The translations under genes and the position numbers were made by a program. From assembly GCF_006516955.1 (NCBI RefSeq), contig NZ_VHLG01000001.1, positions 620,001 to 684,000 of the forward strand: DNA of 64,000 nucleotides, given 5' to 3'. Below the pieces are notes generated by a model. The model searched no databases. It was not told the DNA's origin and saw nothing but the letters and a program-made list of their open reading frames with translations. The stretch comes from Martelella alba (lineage in GTDB: Bacteria; Pseudomonadota; Alphaproteobacteria; Rhizobiales; Rhizobiaceae). Positions 28,955-40,091 of this stretch are shown here, piece after piece (position 1 is the stretch's first letter; every line of letters starts with the position of its first letter).

Positions 28955-29263
28955 TCAGCCCTTCATCATGTTGACGTCTTCGACGGCGATCGAACCGCGA
29001 TTTCGATAGAAGACCACCAGAATTGCCAGACCGATGGCCGCTTCGGCTGCCGCGACCGTCAGAATGAAAAGGGCAAATACCTGTCCGACCATATCATGCA
29101 GAAACGCCGAGAAAGCGATCATGTTGAGGTTGACCGACAGCAGGATGAGCTCGATGGACATGAGTATGATGATGACGTTCTTTCGGTTCAGAAAGATCCC
29201 GAAAACGCCGATGGTAAAAAGAATGGCACTAACCGTAAGGTAGTGGGAAAGTCCGATTTCCAT
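28955..29263 (-). CDS. nuoK: NADH-quinone oxidoreductase subunit K
   Basis: This small three-helix membrane subunit of complex I has 102 aa. The conserved glutamates that form part of the proton path are present in the second and third helices ([16 protein letters not shown] and [20 protein letters not shown]). It lies 38 bp after nuoJ and 7 bp before nuoL, in the standard nuo order. Confidence 0.96.
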   Translation of the reverse strand: MEIGLSHYLTVSAILFTIGVFGIFLNRKNVIIILMSIELILLSVNLNMIAFSAFLHDMVGQVFALFILTVAAAEAAIGLAILVVFYRNRGSIAVEDVNMMKG

Positions 29264-29301
29264 TGCCTTGTCCTTGGTCCCGTTTCCCTGCTCTTAAATT
29301 C

Positions 29302-29916
29302 TCAGAGGCCCTGCCCGGGCTTCACCTTGACTGCCTCATGCGCACTGTGACGCGTGCGGGCAACCTGCTTGGCGATGTCCTGGCGCTTGACGTCGGTCCG
29401 ATGCTTCAGCGTCAGCACGATCGCTCCGATCATGGCAACGAGAAGGATAAGGCCGGCAACCTGGAAGAAGTAAGCATAGTGAGTATAAATGATGTCACCG
29501 AGTGCGGCGGCACTGGACTTGTCGGCCAGGTCCGGCATCGGCATCGTAATATTGCCGGAAAGCTCCGGCGAAATCATCGTGCCACCCACCACAATGATCA
29601 GTTCAGCCAGAAGCGCGACACCGATCAGCGCACCGATCGGCGCGTAGCGCAGGAGCCCTGACCTAAGCTCGGAAAAGTCGATATCCAGCATCATCACGAC
29701 GAAGAGGAACAGCACCGCCACAGCGCCGACATAGACGACCAGCAGCAGCAGGCCGAGATATTCCGCACCGGCAATGATGAACAGTGCCGCAGCATTGACG
29801 AACACCGTGATCAGAAACAACACCGAATGAACGGGGTTTTTCGCCACGATCACCATCAGCGCCGAAGCCACCGCGATAAACGCGAAGATATAGAAAAAAA
29901 GAGCCTGGAGACCCAT
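29302..29916 (-). CDS. nuoJ: NADH-quinone oxidoreductase subunit J
   Basis: This five-helix membrane subunit of complex I has 204 aa from the ATG at 29916 (MGLQALFFYI); the 14-codon upstream extension is untranslated spacer. The third helix carries the conserved LLLVVYVGAVAVLFLFVVMML segment with the pi-bulge glycine/tyrosine. After helix five the hydrophilic tail (TLKHRTDVKRQDIAKQVART) is of rhizobial length. A 114-bp gap separates it from nuoI, with no ORF in it. Confidence 0.95.
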   Translation of the reverse strand: MGLQALFFYIFAFIAVASALMVIVAKNPVHSVLFLITVFVNAAALFIIAGAEYLGLLLLVVYVGAVAVLFLFVVMMLDIDFSELRSGLLRYAPIGALIGVALLAELIIVVGGTMISPELSGNITMPMPDLADKSSAAALGDIIYTHYAYFFQVAGLILLVAMIGAIVLTLKHRTDVKRQDIAKQVARTRHSAHEAVKVKPGQGL

Positions 29917-30030
29917 GGTGGTGCCTTTTCTTCGTGAGTATTCCCGGAAAGTCCGCACGGGCGAACCCTCCTCCCTCGATCTCAGTTTCCGGCCGGTGCT
30001 TCATTGCCACCGCCCGGCTTGTCATTTGCC

Positions 30031-30522
30031 TCAGCGGTAAGGCGCGTCCATCGCAATGTTGCGGGCAATTTCCCGCTCCCAGCGATCGCCATTGTTCAAA
30101 AGCCGCTGCTTGTCATAGTAAAGTTCTTCGCGCGTCTCGGTGGCGAACTCAAAATTCGGCCCCTCGACGATCGCCTCAACCGGGCATGCTTCCTGGCAGA
30201 AACCACAATAGATGCACTTCACCATGTCGATGTCGTAACGCACCGTGCGGCGGGTACCGTCATTGCGGCGCGGACCGGCTTCAATGGTGATCGCCTGAGC
30301 AGGACAGATCGCCTCGCACAGCTTGCAGGCAATGCAGCGCTCCTCACCGTTCGGATAACGGCGCAGCGCATGTTCGCCACGGAAGCGCGGGCTCACAGGT
30401 CCCTTTTCAAAGGGATAGTTCACCGTCGACTTCGGACTGAAAAAATACCGCATCGTCAGGAAGAAAGCCGAAACGAATTCCTTCAAAAACAGCGCGTTGA
30501 AAGCCTGAGTTACAGAACTCAT
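30031..30522 (-). CDS. nuoI: NADH-quinone oxidoreductase subunit I
   Basis: This peripheral-arm subunit holds the two [4Fe-4S] clusters N6a and N6b that lead electrons to NuoB. The product is 163 aa. Both ferredoxin motifs are intact: [16 protein letters not shown] and [16 protein letters not shown]. An N-terminal amphipathic helix ([19 protein letters not shown]) anchors it to the membrane. It lies 38 bp after nuoH. Confidence 0.97.
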   Translation of the reverse strand: MSSVTQAFNALFLKEFVSAFFLTMRYFFSPKSTVNYPFEKGPVSPRFRGEHALRRYPNGEERCIACKLCEAICPAQAITIEAGPRRNDGTRRTVRYDIDMVKCIYCGFCQEACPVEAIVEGPNFEFATETREELYYDKQRLLNNGDRWEREIARNIAMDAPYR

Positions 30523-30560
30523 TTAAAAATCTCCCATATGGCGCTTCTCATCCGCCATCA

Positions 30561-31604
30561 TCATGCCCATCCCGTCAGCTTGACCACGAAGGCCACGATC
30601 ACGACCATTGCCAGCGACAGCGGCAGGAACACCTTCCAGCCGAGACGCATCAGCTGGTCATAGCGGTAGCGCGGCACGAATGCCTTCACCATGCCGAACA
30701 TGAAGAAGACCAGGCAAAGCTTCAGCACGAACCAGATCACGCCCGGGATCCAGTTCAGCACGGCGATATCGACGATCGGCAGCCAGCCACCGAGGAACAA
30801 CGTCGTCGTCATGCCGCACATCAGCGTGATGGCAGCATATTCACCAAGCATGAACATCATGTACGGGGTCGAGCCATATTCGACCATGTAGCCGGCCACC
30901 AGTTCCGATTCCGCTTCCGGCAGATCGAAGGGAGGACGGTTGGTTTCAGCCAGCGCCGAGATGAAGAAGACGATGAACATCGGGAACAGCGCCAGCCAGT
31001 TCCAGTCGAGGAACGAATTGGGCAGGCCCAGCATCGTGCCAAGACCATCCTTCTGGGCATAGACGATATCCGTCAGGTTCAGCGAACCGACCGTCAGCAG
31101 CACGGTGATGATCACCAGACCGATCGAGACTTCGTAGGACACCATCTGGGCTGCCGAACGCAGCGCGCCAAGGAAGGCATATTTGGAGTTGGATGCCCAG
31201 CCGCCCATGATCACGCCGTAAACCTCAAGCGAGGAAATGGCGAAGATATAAAGGATGCCGAGATTGATGTTGGCAACCGCCCAGCCATCGGCCACCGGCA
31301 CAACAGCCCAGGTGGCCAACGCCAGCGTAACGGACACAAGCGGCGCCAGAAGGAAGACGACCTTGTCGGCACTGGCCGGAATGATCGGTTCCTTGAACAC
31401 GAATTTCAACAGGTCGGCGAAGGACTGCCACAGGCCGAACGGACCGACGACATTCGGGCCGCGGCGCATTTGCACCGCCGCCCAGATCTTCCGGTCAGCC
31501 AGAAGCAGGAAGGCGATGCCGACAAGCAGGATCACGAGCAGCAGCAGCGATTCGCCGATCATGATCAGCGCGGGCCAGAGATAGGTCGAAAGAAAAGATC
31601 CCAT
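30561..31604 (-). CDS. nuoH: NADH-quinone oxidoreductase subunit H
   Basis: This eight-helix membrane subunit lines the quinone chamber of complex I. The product is 347 aa. Conserved quinone-site blocks are visible: [33 protein letters not shown], and the acidic loop [21 protein letters not shown] (broken across residues about 213-233). It starts 10 bp after the nuoG stop and is normal in length. Confidence 0.97.
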   Translation of the reverse strand: MGSFLSTYLWPALIMIGESLLLLVILLVGIAFLLLADRKIWAAVQMRRGPNVVGPFGLWQSFADLLKFVFKEPIIPASADKVVFLLAPLVSVTLALATWAVVPVADGWAVANINLGILYIFAISSLEVYGVIMGGWASNSKYAFLGALRSAAQMVSYEVSIGLVIITVLLTVGSLNLTDIVYAQKDGLGTMLGLPNSFLDWNWLALFPMFIVFFISALAETNRPPFDLPEAESELVAGYMVEYGSTPYMMFMLGEYAAITLMCGMTTTLFLGGWLPIVDIAVLNWIPGVIWFVLKLCLVFFMFGMVKAFVPRYRYDQLMRLGWKVFLPLSLAMVVIVAFVVKLTGWA

Positions 31605-31614
31605 TGTTCAGTCC

Positions 31615-33696
31615 TTACTCCGCCGCAGCCTTGAAATTGTTGCGGGCCAGAGCCGAGCACTCGGCCATGACCTTTGACGCCCGGGCAATCGGGTTGGTGA
31701 GGTAGAAATCCTTCACCGGCGAGAAAAACGCCCCCTGCCCCAGCGAACCACCTTTGGCCGCAACAGCATCGATATCTCCGGCATCCCCTTCCGCAATCGT
31801 ATCAAGTGCGGCCATATGGGGATAGTCCGCATAAAGTTTTGCCCTCAGCTGGTCCAGCGAATCAAAGGGCAGCGTCTTGCCGAGGATGGCAGAAAGCGCC
31901 CTGAGGATCGCCCAGTCTTCACGCGCATCGCCCGGCGCAAAGCCAGCACGGCTGTTCATCTGCACCCGGCCCTCGGTATTGACCCAGGTGCCTGACTTTT
32001 CCGTATATGCCGCGCCTGGCAGAATGACATCGGCCGCCATCGCGCCGGCATCGCCATGGCTGCCGATATAGACGGTGAAGCCAGCTTTCTTGGTTGAGAA
32101 ATCCATCTCATCCGCACCAAGCAGGAACAGAACATCCATCGCATCGAGCATTTGAGCCGCCGTTGCACCACCCTCGCCCGGCACGAAGCCGAGATCCAGA
32201 GCACCGACGCGACCCGCCGCTGTATGCAGAACGGCAAAGCCGTTCCAGTTCGTCTCAACGGCACCAACCGCCTTCGCCAGTTCGGCAGCCTTGGCGAGAA
32301 CCGCCATGCCGTCCGGTCCCATCAGCGCGCCCTGACCAATCATGATCATCGGGCGTTTTGCTTCCTTTAGCTTATCAAGGAAGGCCAATTCACCTGCGGC
32401 GAGCGCGGCGAGCGTATCAGCACCTGCGCCGAGATAATCATAGCCATAACGCAGATCGACATTCTCACCGATCACACCGACCGGGAAATTGCCACGACGC
32501 CAGTGCTTGCGGATCCGGGCATTGAGAACGGCAGCCTCATGACGCGGATCGGCTCCGATGATCAGCAATGCGTCGGCCTCTTCAATCCCGGCAATCGTCG
32601 GGTTGAAGATATAGCTTGCACGGCCGAGCGAGGGATCAAGCGCCGTTCCATCCTGGCGACAGTCGGTATTGACCGAGCCGAGCGAAGCCATCAGCTGCTT
32701 CAGCGCATAGACTTCCTCAACCGAGGCAAGATCACCCGCAATTGCGCCGATCTTGGCAGCATCGACACCATTCATCGCCGCCTTGATGGCGGCAAAGGCA
32801 TCACCCCAGCTTGCTGGCTGCAACCGGCCCTGAACGCGCACATAGGGCGTATCAATGCGCTGGGTCTTCAGACCATCCCAGATGTAGCGGGTCTTGTCGG
32901 AGATCCACTCCTCGTTCACATCCTCATTGACGCGGGGCAGCACACGCATGACTTCACGGCCACGCGTATCGACGCGGATCGCCGAGCCAAGCGCGTCCAT
33001 GACGTCGATCGATTCGGTCTTGTTCAGCTCCCACGGCCGGGCGGTAAACGCAAAAGGCTTGGAGGTCAGCGCGCCGACCGGGCAGAGATCAACAACATTG
33101 CCCTGAAGTTCCGAGGTCATGGCCTGTTCGAGATAGGTGGTAATCTCGGCATCCTCGCCGCGCCCGATCAGTCCCAGCTCGGAAATACCGGCCACTTCGG
33201 TGGTGAAGCGAACGCAGCGCGTGCAGTGAATGCAGCGGTTCATGACGGTCTTGACCAGCGGGCCGATATATTTGTTCTCAACCGCGCGCTTGTCTTCGCG
33301 GTAGCGCGATGCATCGATACCGAAGGCCATGGCCTGGTCCTGCAGATCGCACTCGCCGCCCTGGTCACAGATCGGGCAATCCAGCGGATGGTTGATGAGC
33401 AGGAACTCCATCACCCCTTCGCGTGCCTTCTTGACCATCGGCGTCTTGGTGTAGATTTCCGGCAGCGATCCGTCCGGCCCGCCGCGAATATCACGCACCC
33501 CCATGGCGCAGGAGGCTGCCGGCTTCGGCGGCCCGCCCTTCACCTGGATGAGGCACATGCGGCAATTGCCCGCGATCGACAGCCGCTCGTGAAAGCAGAA
33601 GCGCGGAATCTCGGCGCCGGCCGCTTCCGCTGCCTGCATCAGCGTAAAGTGGTCGGGAACCTCGATTTCCTTGCCGTCAACAATCAGTTTAGCCAT
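31615..33696 (-). CDS. nuoG: NADH-quinone oxidoreductase subunit G
   Basis: The largest hydrophilic subunit of complex I (693 aa), carrying one [2Fe-2S] and several [4Fe-4S] clusters. N-terminal ferredoxin-like Cys motifs are visible ([19 protein letters not shown]), then the His/Cys cluster region [14 protein letters not shown] and the N4 motif [11 protein letters not shown]. The C-terminal two thirds are a molybdopterin-oxidoreductase-like fold without cofactor. Length matches alphaproteobacterial and mitochondrial 75-kDa subunits, and the extra N7 cluster of E. coli NuoG is absent, as expected for this group. An 83-bp gap separates it from nuoF. Confidence 0.96.
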   Translation of the reverse strand: MAKLIVDGKEIEVPDHFTLMQAAEAAGAEIPRFCFHERLSIAGNCRMCLIQVKGGPPKPAASCAMGVRDIRGGPDGSLPEIYTKTPMVKKAREGVMEFLLINHPLDCPICDQGGECDLQDQAMAFGIDASRYREDKRAVENKYIGPLVKTVMNRCIHCTRCVRFTTEVAGISELGLIGRGEDAEITTYLEQAMTSELQGNVVDLCPVGALTSKPFAFTARPWELNKTESIDVMDALGSAIRVDTRGREVMRVLPRVNEDVNEEWISDKTRYIWDGLKTQRIDTPYVRVQGRLQPASWGDAFAAIKAAMNGVDAAKIGAIAGDLASVEEVYALKQLMASLGSVNTDCRQDGTALDPSLGRASYIFNPTIAGIEEADALLIIGADPRHEAAVLNARIRKHWRRGNFPVGVIGENVDLRYGYDYLGAGADTLAALAAGELAFLDKLKEAKRPMIMIGQGALMGPDGMAVLAKAAELAKAVGAVETNWNGFAVLHTAAGRVGALDLGFVPGEGGATAAQMLDAMDVLFLLGADEMDFSTKKAGFTVYIGSHGDAGAMAADVILPGAAYTEKSGTWVNTEGRVQMNSRAGFAPGDAREDWAILRALSAILGKTLPFDSLDQLRAKLYADYPHMAALDTIAEGDAGDIDAVAAKGGSLGQGAFFSPVKDFYLTNPIARASKVMAECSALARNNFKAAAE

Positions 33697-33779
33697 TTTA
33701 TCTTTCCCGCTTTGCCAGCTTTCACACCGGCTCGAATCCTGTTTCCACCGCCCGCGCCCGACCGGGGCAGCAGATATCT

Positions 33780-35084
<1,305 letters not shown>

Positions 35085-35093
35085 GCTTCACTC

Positions 35094-36056
35094 CTATCGC
35101 GGCTTCTTGCCGAAGACTTTTTCATATTCATCCGGGCCGCCCTTGGCCAGAACACCGGCCTGACGCACCCATTCATCGCGGGTGATGCGCGCACCGAGCT
35201 TGAACGTGTCGCCAACCCAGGCAACTTCCGCCGGCGTCCAGGCGGCGATCTGCGCGAAGGTGTAAACCCCGATACCATTGAGCAGCGAGGCAGCCTTCGG
35301 GCCGACACCAGCGATCAATTCCAGATCATCAGGTGTTTCCGGAACAGTTTCGGCTGCCGGTGGACGGCTACCCGCAGCCGAAGCCATGGCTTCTTCCGAT
35401 CCGGCATCCTCGTCAACTTCCTCGTCAGCTGCCTGATCTTCCGTGCCGTCATCAATCAATGCTGTAAAGCCGCCTTCCGGGGCGCTGTACCAGCGATCAA
35501 TCTGCGGGCCGGGCTTGATCTCGCTCCCCTTGCCTGCCTCGAAGGCATCAATGATTTCTTCCAGCCGCTCCGGCGTCAGATCCTCGTAACTATCCTTGAA
35601 GATCATCACCATCGGCGCATTGGCACAGGCACCCTGACATTCGACTTCTTCCCAGGACAGCGTACCCTCGGCATTCGGTTCGAACGCGTGTTCATTGATC
35701 TTGCGCTTGCACACCGAAATCAGCTCACCGGCGCCACGCAGCATGCAGGGCGTCGTGCCGCAAACCTGGACATGGGCTTTGGTTCCAACCGGCTTCAGCT
35801 GGAACTGGGTGTAGAAGGTGGCGATCTCAAGCACGCGGATCTGCGCCATGGACAGCATTTCCGCGACCTTTTCGATCGCAGCCCGCGTCACCCATCCATC
35901 CTGCTCCTGCGCCCGCATCAAAAGCGGAATCACAGCGGATTGCTGGCGACCGGCAGGATATTTGTTGATCGTGGCCTCGGCCCAGACAGCATTTTCCGCG
36001 TTGAAGGAAAATTCCGGCGGCTGGACGGCTTCATCGGCTAGACGGCGAACAGACAT
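35094..36056 (-). CDS. nuoE: NADH-quinone oxidoreductase subunit E with C-terminal extension
   Basis: The N-terminal 200 residues are the thioredoxin-like NuoE/24-kDa subunit with the N1a [2Fe-2S] ligands CGTTPC and CQGACANAP. The full product is 320 aa against about 165-240 in most bacteria. The extra part is an acidic, low-complexity linker (about 205-245) followed by a helix-hairpin-helix-like domain with DLELIAGVGPKAASLLNGIG and a final lysine-rich tail. This extension is seen in rhizobial NuoE proteins; its role is unknown. The gene sits between nuoD (116-bp gap) and nuoF (9 bp). Confidence 0.95.
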   Translation of the reverse strand: MSVRRLADEAVQPPEFSFNAENAVWAEATINKYPAGRQQSAVIPLLMRAQEQDGWVTRAAIEKVAEMLSMAQIRVLEIATFYTQFQLKPVGTKAHVQVCGTTPCMLRGAGELISVCKRKINEHAFEPNAEGTLSWEEVECQGACANAPMVMIFKDSYEDLTPERLEEIIDAFEAGKGSEIKPGPQIDRWYSAPEGGFTALIDDGTEDQAADEEVDEDAGSEEAMASAAGSRPPAAETVPETPDDLELIAGVGPKAASLLNGIGVYTFAQIAAWTPAEVAWVGDTFKLGARITRDEWVRQAGVLAKGGPDEYEKVFGKKPR

Positions 36057-36172
36057 GCTTTCTCACACCTCTTCAGAGGTTGGCATTGGTGCTTCCGGCA
36101 GGCATGCGATCCGGCCCCGGGCCGGACGGCGACAGCTGGAAACAATCATCGAAAACGAAACGCAACCACACA

Positions 36173-37363
36173 TTACCGGTCAACCTCCCCGAACACGATG
36201 TCGAGCGTGCCGATAATGGCAGTCACGTCGGCAAGCAGATGTCCCTTGGACAGGAAATCCATGGCGGACAGATGGGCGAAACCCGGCGCGCGGATCTTGC
36301 AGCGATAGGGTTTGTTGGACCCGTCGGAAACGAGATAGACGCCGAATTCGCCCTTGGGCGCCTCAACGGCGGCATAAACCTCGCCTTCCGGCACGTGGTA
36401 CCCTTCAGTGTAAAGCTTGAAGTGGTGGATCAGCGCTTCCATCGAACGCTTCATCTGGCCGCGCTTCGGCGGCACAATCTTGCCGTCCATCGACGAGAAC
36501 GGACCGGACTTTTCAGCGCCAAGAAGGCGATCAACGCATTGCTGCATGATCTTGACGGACTGACGCATCTCTTCAATCCGCACGACCCAGCGATCATAGC
36601 AATCACCGTGTTTGCCAACGATGACATCGAAATCAAGATCCGAATAGCACTCGTAAGGCTGTGCACGACGCAGATCCCAGGCCGCACCGGAACCGCGCAC
36701 CATGACGCCGGAAAAGCCCCAGCTAAAGGCATCTTCGGCCGAGATCACGCCAATATCGACATTACGCTGCTTGAAAATACGGTTTTCGGCCAGCAGCGCC
36801 TCAATATCGTTGAGCCTGGGCGGAAACTGCTCACACCATTTGCCGATATCCTCGACCAACTCATGCGGCAGATCCTGATGAACACCGCCGGGACGGAAAT
36901 AGGCGGAATGCATGCGCGCACCGCAGGCACGCTCATAAAACACCATCAGCTTTTCGCGCTCTTCAAACCCCCAGAGCGGCGGCGTCAGTGCGCCGACATC
37001 CATCGCCGCCGTCGTGGCATTGAGGAGATGATTGAGAACACGGCCCATTTCGGAGTAGAGCACGCGAATCAGCTGTCCGCGCGGCGGAATATCGACGCCC
37101 AGCAGCTTTTCCACGGCAAGCGCGAAAGCATGCTCCTGATTCATCGGCGCCACATAATCGAGACGGTCGAAATAGGGAACGGCCTGCAGATAGGTCTTGG
37201 TCTCGATCAGCTTCTCGGTACCGCGATGCAGAAGCCCGATATGCGGGTCGACGCGTTCCACGATTTCGCCATCAAGTTCGAGTACCAAACGCAGAACGCC
37301 GTGCGCGGACGGGTGCTCTGGTCCGAAATTGATCGTGAAGTTGCGAACGTTATGTTCAGTCAT
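36173..37363 (-). CDS. nuoD: NADH-quinone oxidoreductase subunit D
   Basis: This 49-kDa-type subunit forms the quinone-binding site with NuoB. The start is the ATG at 37363 ([10 protein letters not shown]), giving 396 aa; a TTG two codons earlier is rejected. Conserved blocks are visible: [21 protein letters not shown] with the quinone-site His, [14 protein letters not shown], and the C-terminal [12 protein letters not shown]. NuoC and NuoD are separate genes, unlike the fused form in enterobacteria. Confidence 0.97.
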   Translation of the reverse strand: MTEHNVRNFTINFGPEHPSAHGVLRLVLELDGEIVERVDPHIGLLHRGTEKLIETKTYLQAVPYFDRLDYVAPMNQEHAFALAVEKLLGVDIPPRGQLIRVLYSEMGRVLNHLLNATTAAMDVGALTPPLWGFEEREKLMVFYERACGARMHSAYFRPGGVHQDLPHELVEDIGKWCEQFPPRLNDIEALLAENRIFKQRNVDIGVISAEDAFSWGFSGVMVRGSGAAWDLRRAQPYECYSDLDFDVIVGKHGDCYDRWVVRIEEMRQSVKIMQQCVDRLLGAEKSGPFSSMDGKIVPPKRGQMKRSMEALIHHFKLYTEGYHVPEGEVYAAVEAPKGEFGVYLVSDGSNKPYRCKIRAPGFAHLSAMDFLSKGHLLADVTAIIGTLDIVFGEVDR

Positions 37364-37430
37364 GGTCAACGCGCTCCGCGTTCATTGAATTTCCATCCCA
37401 GTCGCTCCCGCGGGGGAGCATCTCATTCAC

Positions 37431-38030
37431 TCAGCCGCTGGCCTTCTCGTCGCCGGGAAGGATATATTCAGGCCCCTCCCAGGGACTGAGGAAATCGAAA
37501 CTGCGAAATTCCTGCTTCAGCTCAACAGGCTCATAAATCACACGCTTGGCTTCTTCATCATAGCGCAGTTCGACAAAGCCCGTCGTCGGGAAGTCCTTGC
37601 GCAGCGGGTGCCCCTCAAAACCGTAATCCGTCAGGATCCGGCGCAGATCCGGGTGACCGCTGAAGGGAACGCCGTACATGTCCCAAGTTTCGCGCTCATA
37701 CCAATCAGCGCCGGGAAACACCGACGTGATTGACGGCACGACCTCATCTTCGGCGACCTGCAGCTTGATGCGGATACGAAGGTTCTGAGTCGGCGACAAC
37801 AGATGGTAGACAACGTCGAAGCGCTTCTCACGCTGCGGCCAGTCGACCCCGCAAATATCCGTGATCGAAACAAAGGCGCACTGGCCGTCGTCACGCAGGA
37901 ATTTGGCAACATCAACGATCGCACCCGGCGTGGTGAAGAGCGTCAGCTCCTCATACTCCACCTTGGCGTCGGTAACGCCATCACAGACTTCCCGGATATG
38001 GGTCGCCAGCTCGTTCAAGACTTCACTCAT
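37431..38030 (-). CDS. nuoC: NADH-quinone oxidoreductase subunit C
   Basis: This 30-kDa-type peripheral-arm subunit has 199 aa. The family signature is present as [20 protein letters not shown] followed by [17 protein letters not shown] (residues about 119-155). It begins 17 bp after the nuoB stop and ends 67 bp before nuoD. Nothing unusual was seen. Confidence 0.96.
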   Translation of the reverse strand: MSEVLNELATHIREVCDGVTDAKVEYEELTLFTTPGAIVDVAKFLRDDGQCAFVSITDICGVDWPQREKRFDVVYHLLSPTQNLRIRIKLQVAEDEVVPSITSVFPGADWYERETWDMYGVPFSGHPDLRRILTDYGFEGHPLRKDFPTTGFVELRYDEEAKRVIYEPVELKQEFRSFDFLSPWEGPEYILPGDEKASG

Positions 38031-38047
38031 CGGCTCTCTCCCCGGCC

Positions 38048-38626
38048 TTACCGCTCAATTGTACCGGTGCGGCGAATCTTCTTCTGCAGCAGAAGCACGC
38101 CATAAAGCAGCGCCTCTGCCGTGGGGGGACAGCCGGGAACATAGATATCCACCGGCACGACACGGTCACAGCCGCGCACGACGGAATAGGAATAATGGTA
38201 ATAGCCGCCGCCATTGGCGCAGGAACCCATCGAGATCACATAGCGCGGCTCGGGCATCTGGTCGTAGACCTTCCTGAGCGCGGGCGCCATCTTGTTGGTG
38301 AGGGTTCCGGCGACAATCATCACATCGGACTGTCGCGGTGAGGCACGCGGCGCAAAGCCGAAGCGCTCGCAGTCATAGCGCGGCATCGACATCTGCATCA
38401 TCTCGACCGCGCAGCAGGCAAGACCGAACTGCATCCACATCAGTGAGCCGGTACGCGCCCAGGTGATCAGCTCATCCGTGGAGGTAACGAGGAAGCCCTT
38501 GTCGGCAAGCTCGTTGTTGATCTCGCCAAAATAGGGATCATTGGCGCCGACCGGCTTGCCGGTCGAGGGATCGATAACGCCCTTGGGCTGAGGGGCCACC
38601 AGTGTCTCGTTCTGGTTCACTCCCAT
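38048..38626 (-). CDS. nuoB: NADH-quinone oxidoreductase subunit B
   Basis: This subunit carries the terminal N2 [4Fe-4S] cluster that reduces quinone. The start is the ATG at 38626 ([10 protein letters not shown]), giving 192 aa; it overlaps the end of nuoA by 10 bp. Cluster ligands are visible in [23 protein letters not shown] and [14 protein letters not shown]. The longer upstream frame overlaps nuoA and is not used. Confidence 0.96.
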   Translation of the reverse strand: MGVNQNETLVAPQPKGVIDPSTGKPVGANDPYFGEINNELADKGFLVTSTDELITWARTGSLMWMQFGLACCAVEMMQMSMPRYDCERFGFAPRASPRQSDVMIVAGTLTNKMAPALRKVYDQMPEPRYVISMGSCANGGGYYHYSYSVVRGCDRVVPVDIYVPGCPPTAEALLYGVLLLQKKIRRTGTIER

Positions 38627-38982
38627 TCCAGCGCTCCCTTCTTCCATTCGTAGACAAAGCCGATTGTCAGAACCAGCAGAAAGATCATCATCGACCAGAA
38701 GCCAAACCAGCCGATATCGCCGAAGGACACAGCCCACGGAAACAGGAAGGCAACTTCAAGATCGAAGATAATGAACAAGATCGCCACAAGATAGAATCGG
38801 ATGTCGAACTTCATGCGGGCGTCATCGAATGCGTTGAAGCCGCATTCATACGCGGAAAGTTTTTCCGGATCCGGCGCTTTGAACGCCACCGCAAAAGGCG
38901 CAATCATCAGCGCAAGGCCAATAATCAGACAGATGGCGATAAAAATAACGATCGGAATATAGGAACTGAGCAACTCAGCCAT
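38617..38982 (-). CDS. nuoA: NADH-quinone oxidoreductase subunit A
   Basis: This three-helix membrane subunit of complex I has 121 aa and is the first gene of the operon. The conserved loop [20 protein letters not shown] between helices 1 and 2 is present, with the ubiquinone-site Cys in ECG. The nuo promoter must lie in the region 38983-39350. Confidence 0.96.
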   Translation of the reverse strand: MAELLSSYIPIVIFIAICLIIGLALMIAPFAVAFKAPDPEKLSAYECGFNAFDDARMKFDIRFYLVAILFIIFDLEVAFLFPWAVSFGDIGWFGFWSMMIFLLVLTIGFVYEWKKGALEWE

Positions 38983-39357
38983 TTCAATCCCCTTGCCGGT
39001 TCACAAACGTCCAAGGATGGTCCCATCCACGATAAACCGGGCGACCCAAAATTGATAGATGTTGAGCAGTGGTTAGCGCAGCCGTGGCCTCGGCGCAAGC
39101 CATCCTGACAGCGAATCGCGAATGGCCTGTCACCTTTATGGACACCCCGGCAGTCATCTTCGCGTGTTTTTTACCGACAGGTCAGTCGGTTTCGCGGCTT
39201 CACAGCGAATTGACGCATGGCATGTTGCGATGCCGGTGGAAAACATGAAAAACGACAGTTTCGTCCCCGGAGAGCTCAGAAGCGAGAGACTCACATCGAA
39301 GCGGGCAAGGCGAAAAACCGGAATGAATAGGAAGACTTGGAGGTTTGGGAAATGAAA
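38983..39357. other. nuo promoter region and gap to tRNA-Asp
   Basis: About 375 bp upstream of nuoA. A plus-strand 77-codon frame (39122-39355) has no ribosome-binding site and is rejected. A short inverted repeat resembling a TetR operator is listed separately. No clear nuo promoter pair was recognised. Confidence 0.45.
39173..39190. promoter_or_regulatory. Inverted repeat resembling a TetR-family operator
   Basis: ACCGAC-AGGTCA-GTCGGT is a perfect 6-bp inverted repeat with a 6-bp centre, the shape common for TetR-family regulators. It lies about 190 bp upstream of nuoA and no regulator gene is nearby. The function is unproven. Confidence 0.3.
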
Positions 39358-39434
39358 TGGCGCGAGTGACGGGGCTCGAACCCGCGACCTCCGGCGTGAC
39401 AGGCCGGCACTCTAACCAGCTGAGCTACACCCGC
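39358..39434 (-). tRNA. tRNA-Asp (anticodon GTC), copy 1
   Basis: The 77-nt gene has acceptor GCGGGTG paired with CACTCGC, D-arm TAGCTCAGCTGGTTAGAG, anticodon GTC in CTGTCAC, T-arm GCGGGTTCGAGCCCCGT, discriminator G and an encoded CCA. It is identical to copy 2, which lies 282 bp upstream on the same strand. Confidence 0.97.
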
Positions 39435-39651
39435 GCATTTGTTCGCCTTTTCTTTTCGATCCGGCGTTGGCGAGTGGTTAGCCCAGCCGCGCGCAGGAAG
39501 CAAGCCACCCCAATTAAGTTTTCCAAAAAGAATGTGATTCCGACGACTTTTTTTTGATTTTTTTCGGCACGCCCAACCGCTGGTTCCGCACGCGATATCA
39601 AAGAACCTGCGGCACCCTGCCCGCCTTGACCGAAAGGCCTTGCAGTGAAAC

Positions 39652-39690
39652 AGCAAAAAGCCAGCCTGGGATTTCCCATGCCAGCTTAAA
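39652..39690 (-). terminator. Terminator after tRNA-Asp copy 2
   Basis: On the minus strand GCTGGCATGGGA pairs with TCCCAGGCTGGC (one mismatch, two G-U) and is followed by TTTTT. It lies between the two tRNA-Asp genes, so copy 1 probably has its own promoter. Confidence 0.65.
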
Positions 39691-39716
39691 AACAGACCAT
39701 ATATATAGAAAAGAAA

Positions 39717-39793
39717 TGGCGCGAGTGACGGGGCTCGAACCCGCGACCTCCGGCGTGACAGGCCGGCACTCTAACCAGCTGAGCTACACCCGC
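39717..39793 (-). tRNA. tRNA-Asp (anticodon GTC), copy 2
   Basis: A 77-nt gene identical to copy 1 at 39358-39434, with anticodon GTC and an encoded CCA. The identity extends a few bases beyond each end (GAAATGG and GCGCATTT), which marks a duplication. Confidence 0.97.
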
Positions 39794-40091
39794 GCATTTT
39801 GCCTTTTTCACTTTCGAACCGGTTCTTTCGAGCGGCTCACCGTGTGGCGTGAGCGGCTGATTAAGGGGTTCACGTGGGATAGTCAAGCGGCTTCTATCGG
39901 AATTTTGAAGTTTTTGTTTCAGTGCATCATGCCAGCTAGAAAAACCGGGAGAGCGCAAAAGACGGGTAGGTTAGCGCTTACATGACACCAAAGGCCCTCG
40001 GTTAAACGTTCCGTGCTTGCACACTGTCCTTTTTTACGTGAAGCATGGGCGCGAAAAACACGATGAAACATATTTCCGGAGAAGACACCCC

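Noticed and set aside
39122-39355. 77-codon plus-strand frame upstream of nuoA
   Set aside because: No ribosome-binding site; the TetR-like repeat lies inside it. Considered as a tetR remnant but no helix-turn-helix was visible.
39291-39958. Minus- and plus-strand frames with AGVAQLVRVPACHAGG and ARVTGLEPATSGVTG segments
   Set aside because: These are the well-known false translations of tRNA-Asp sequence, here seen twice because the tRNA is duplicated.
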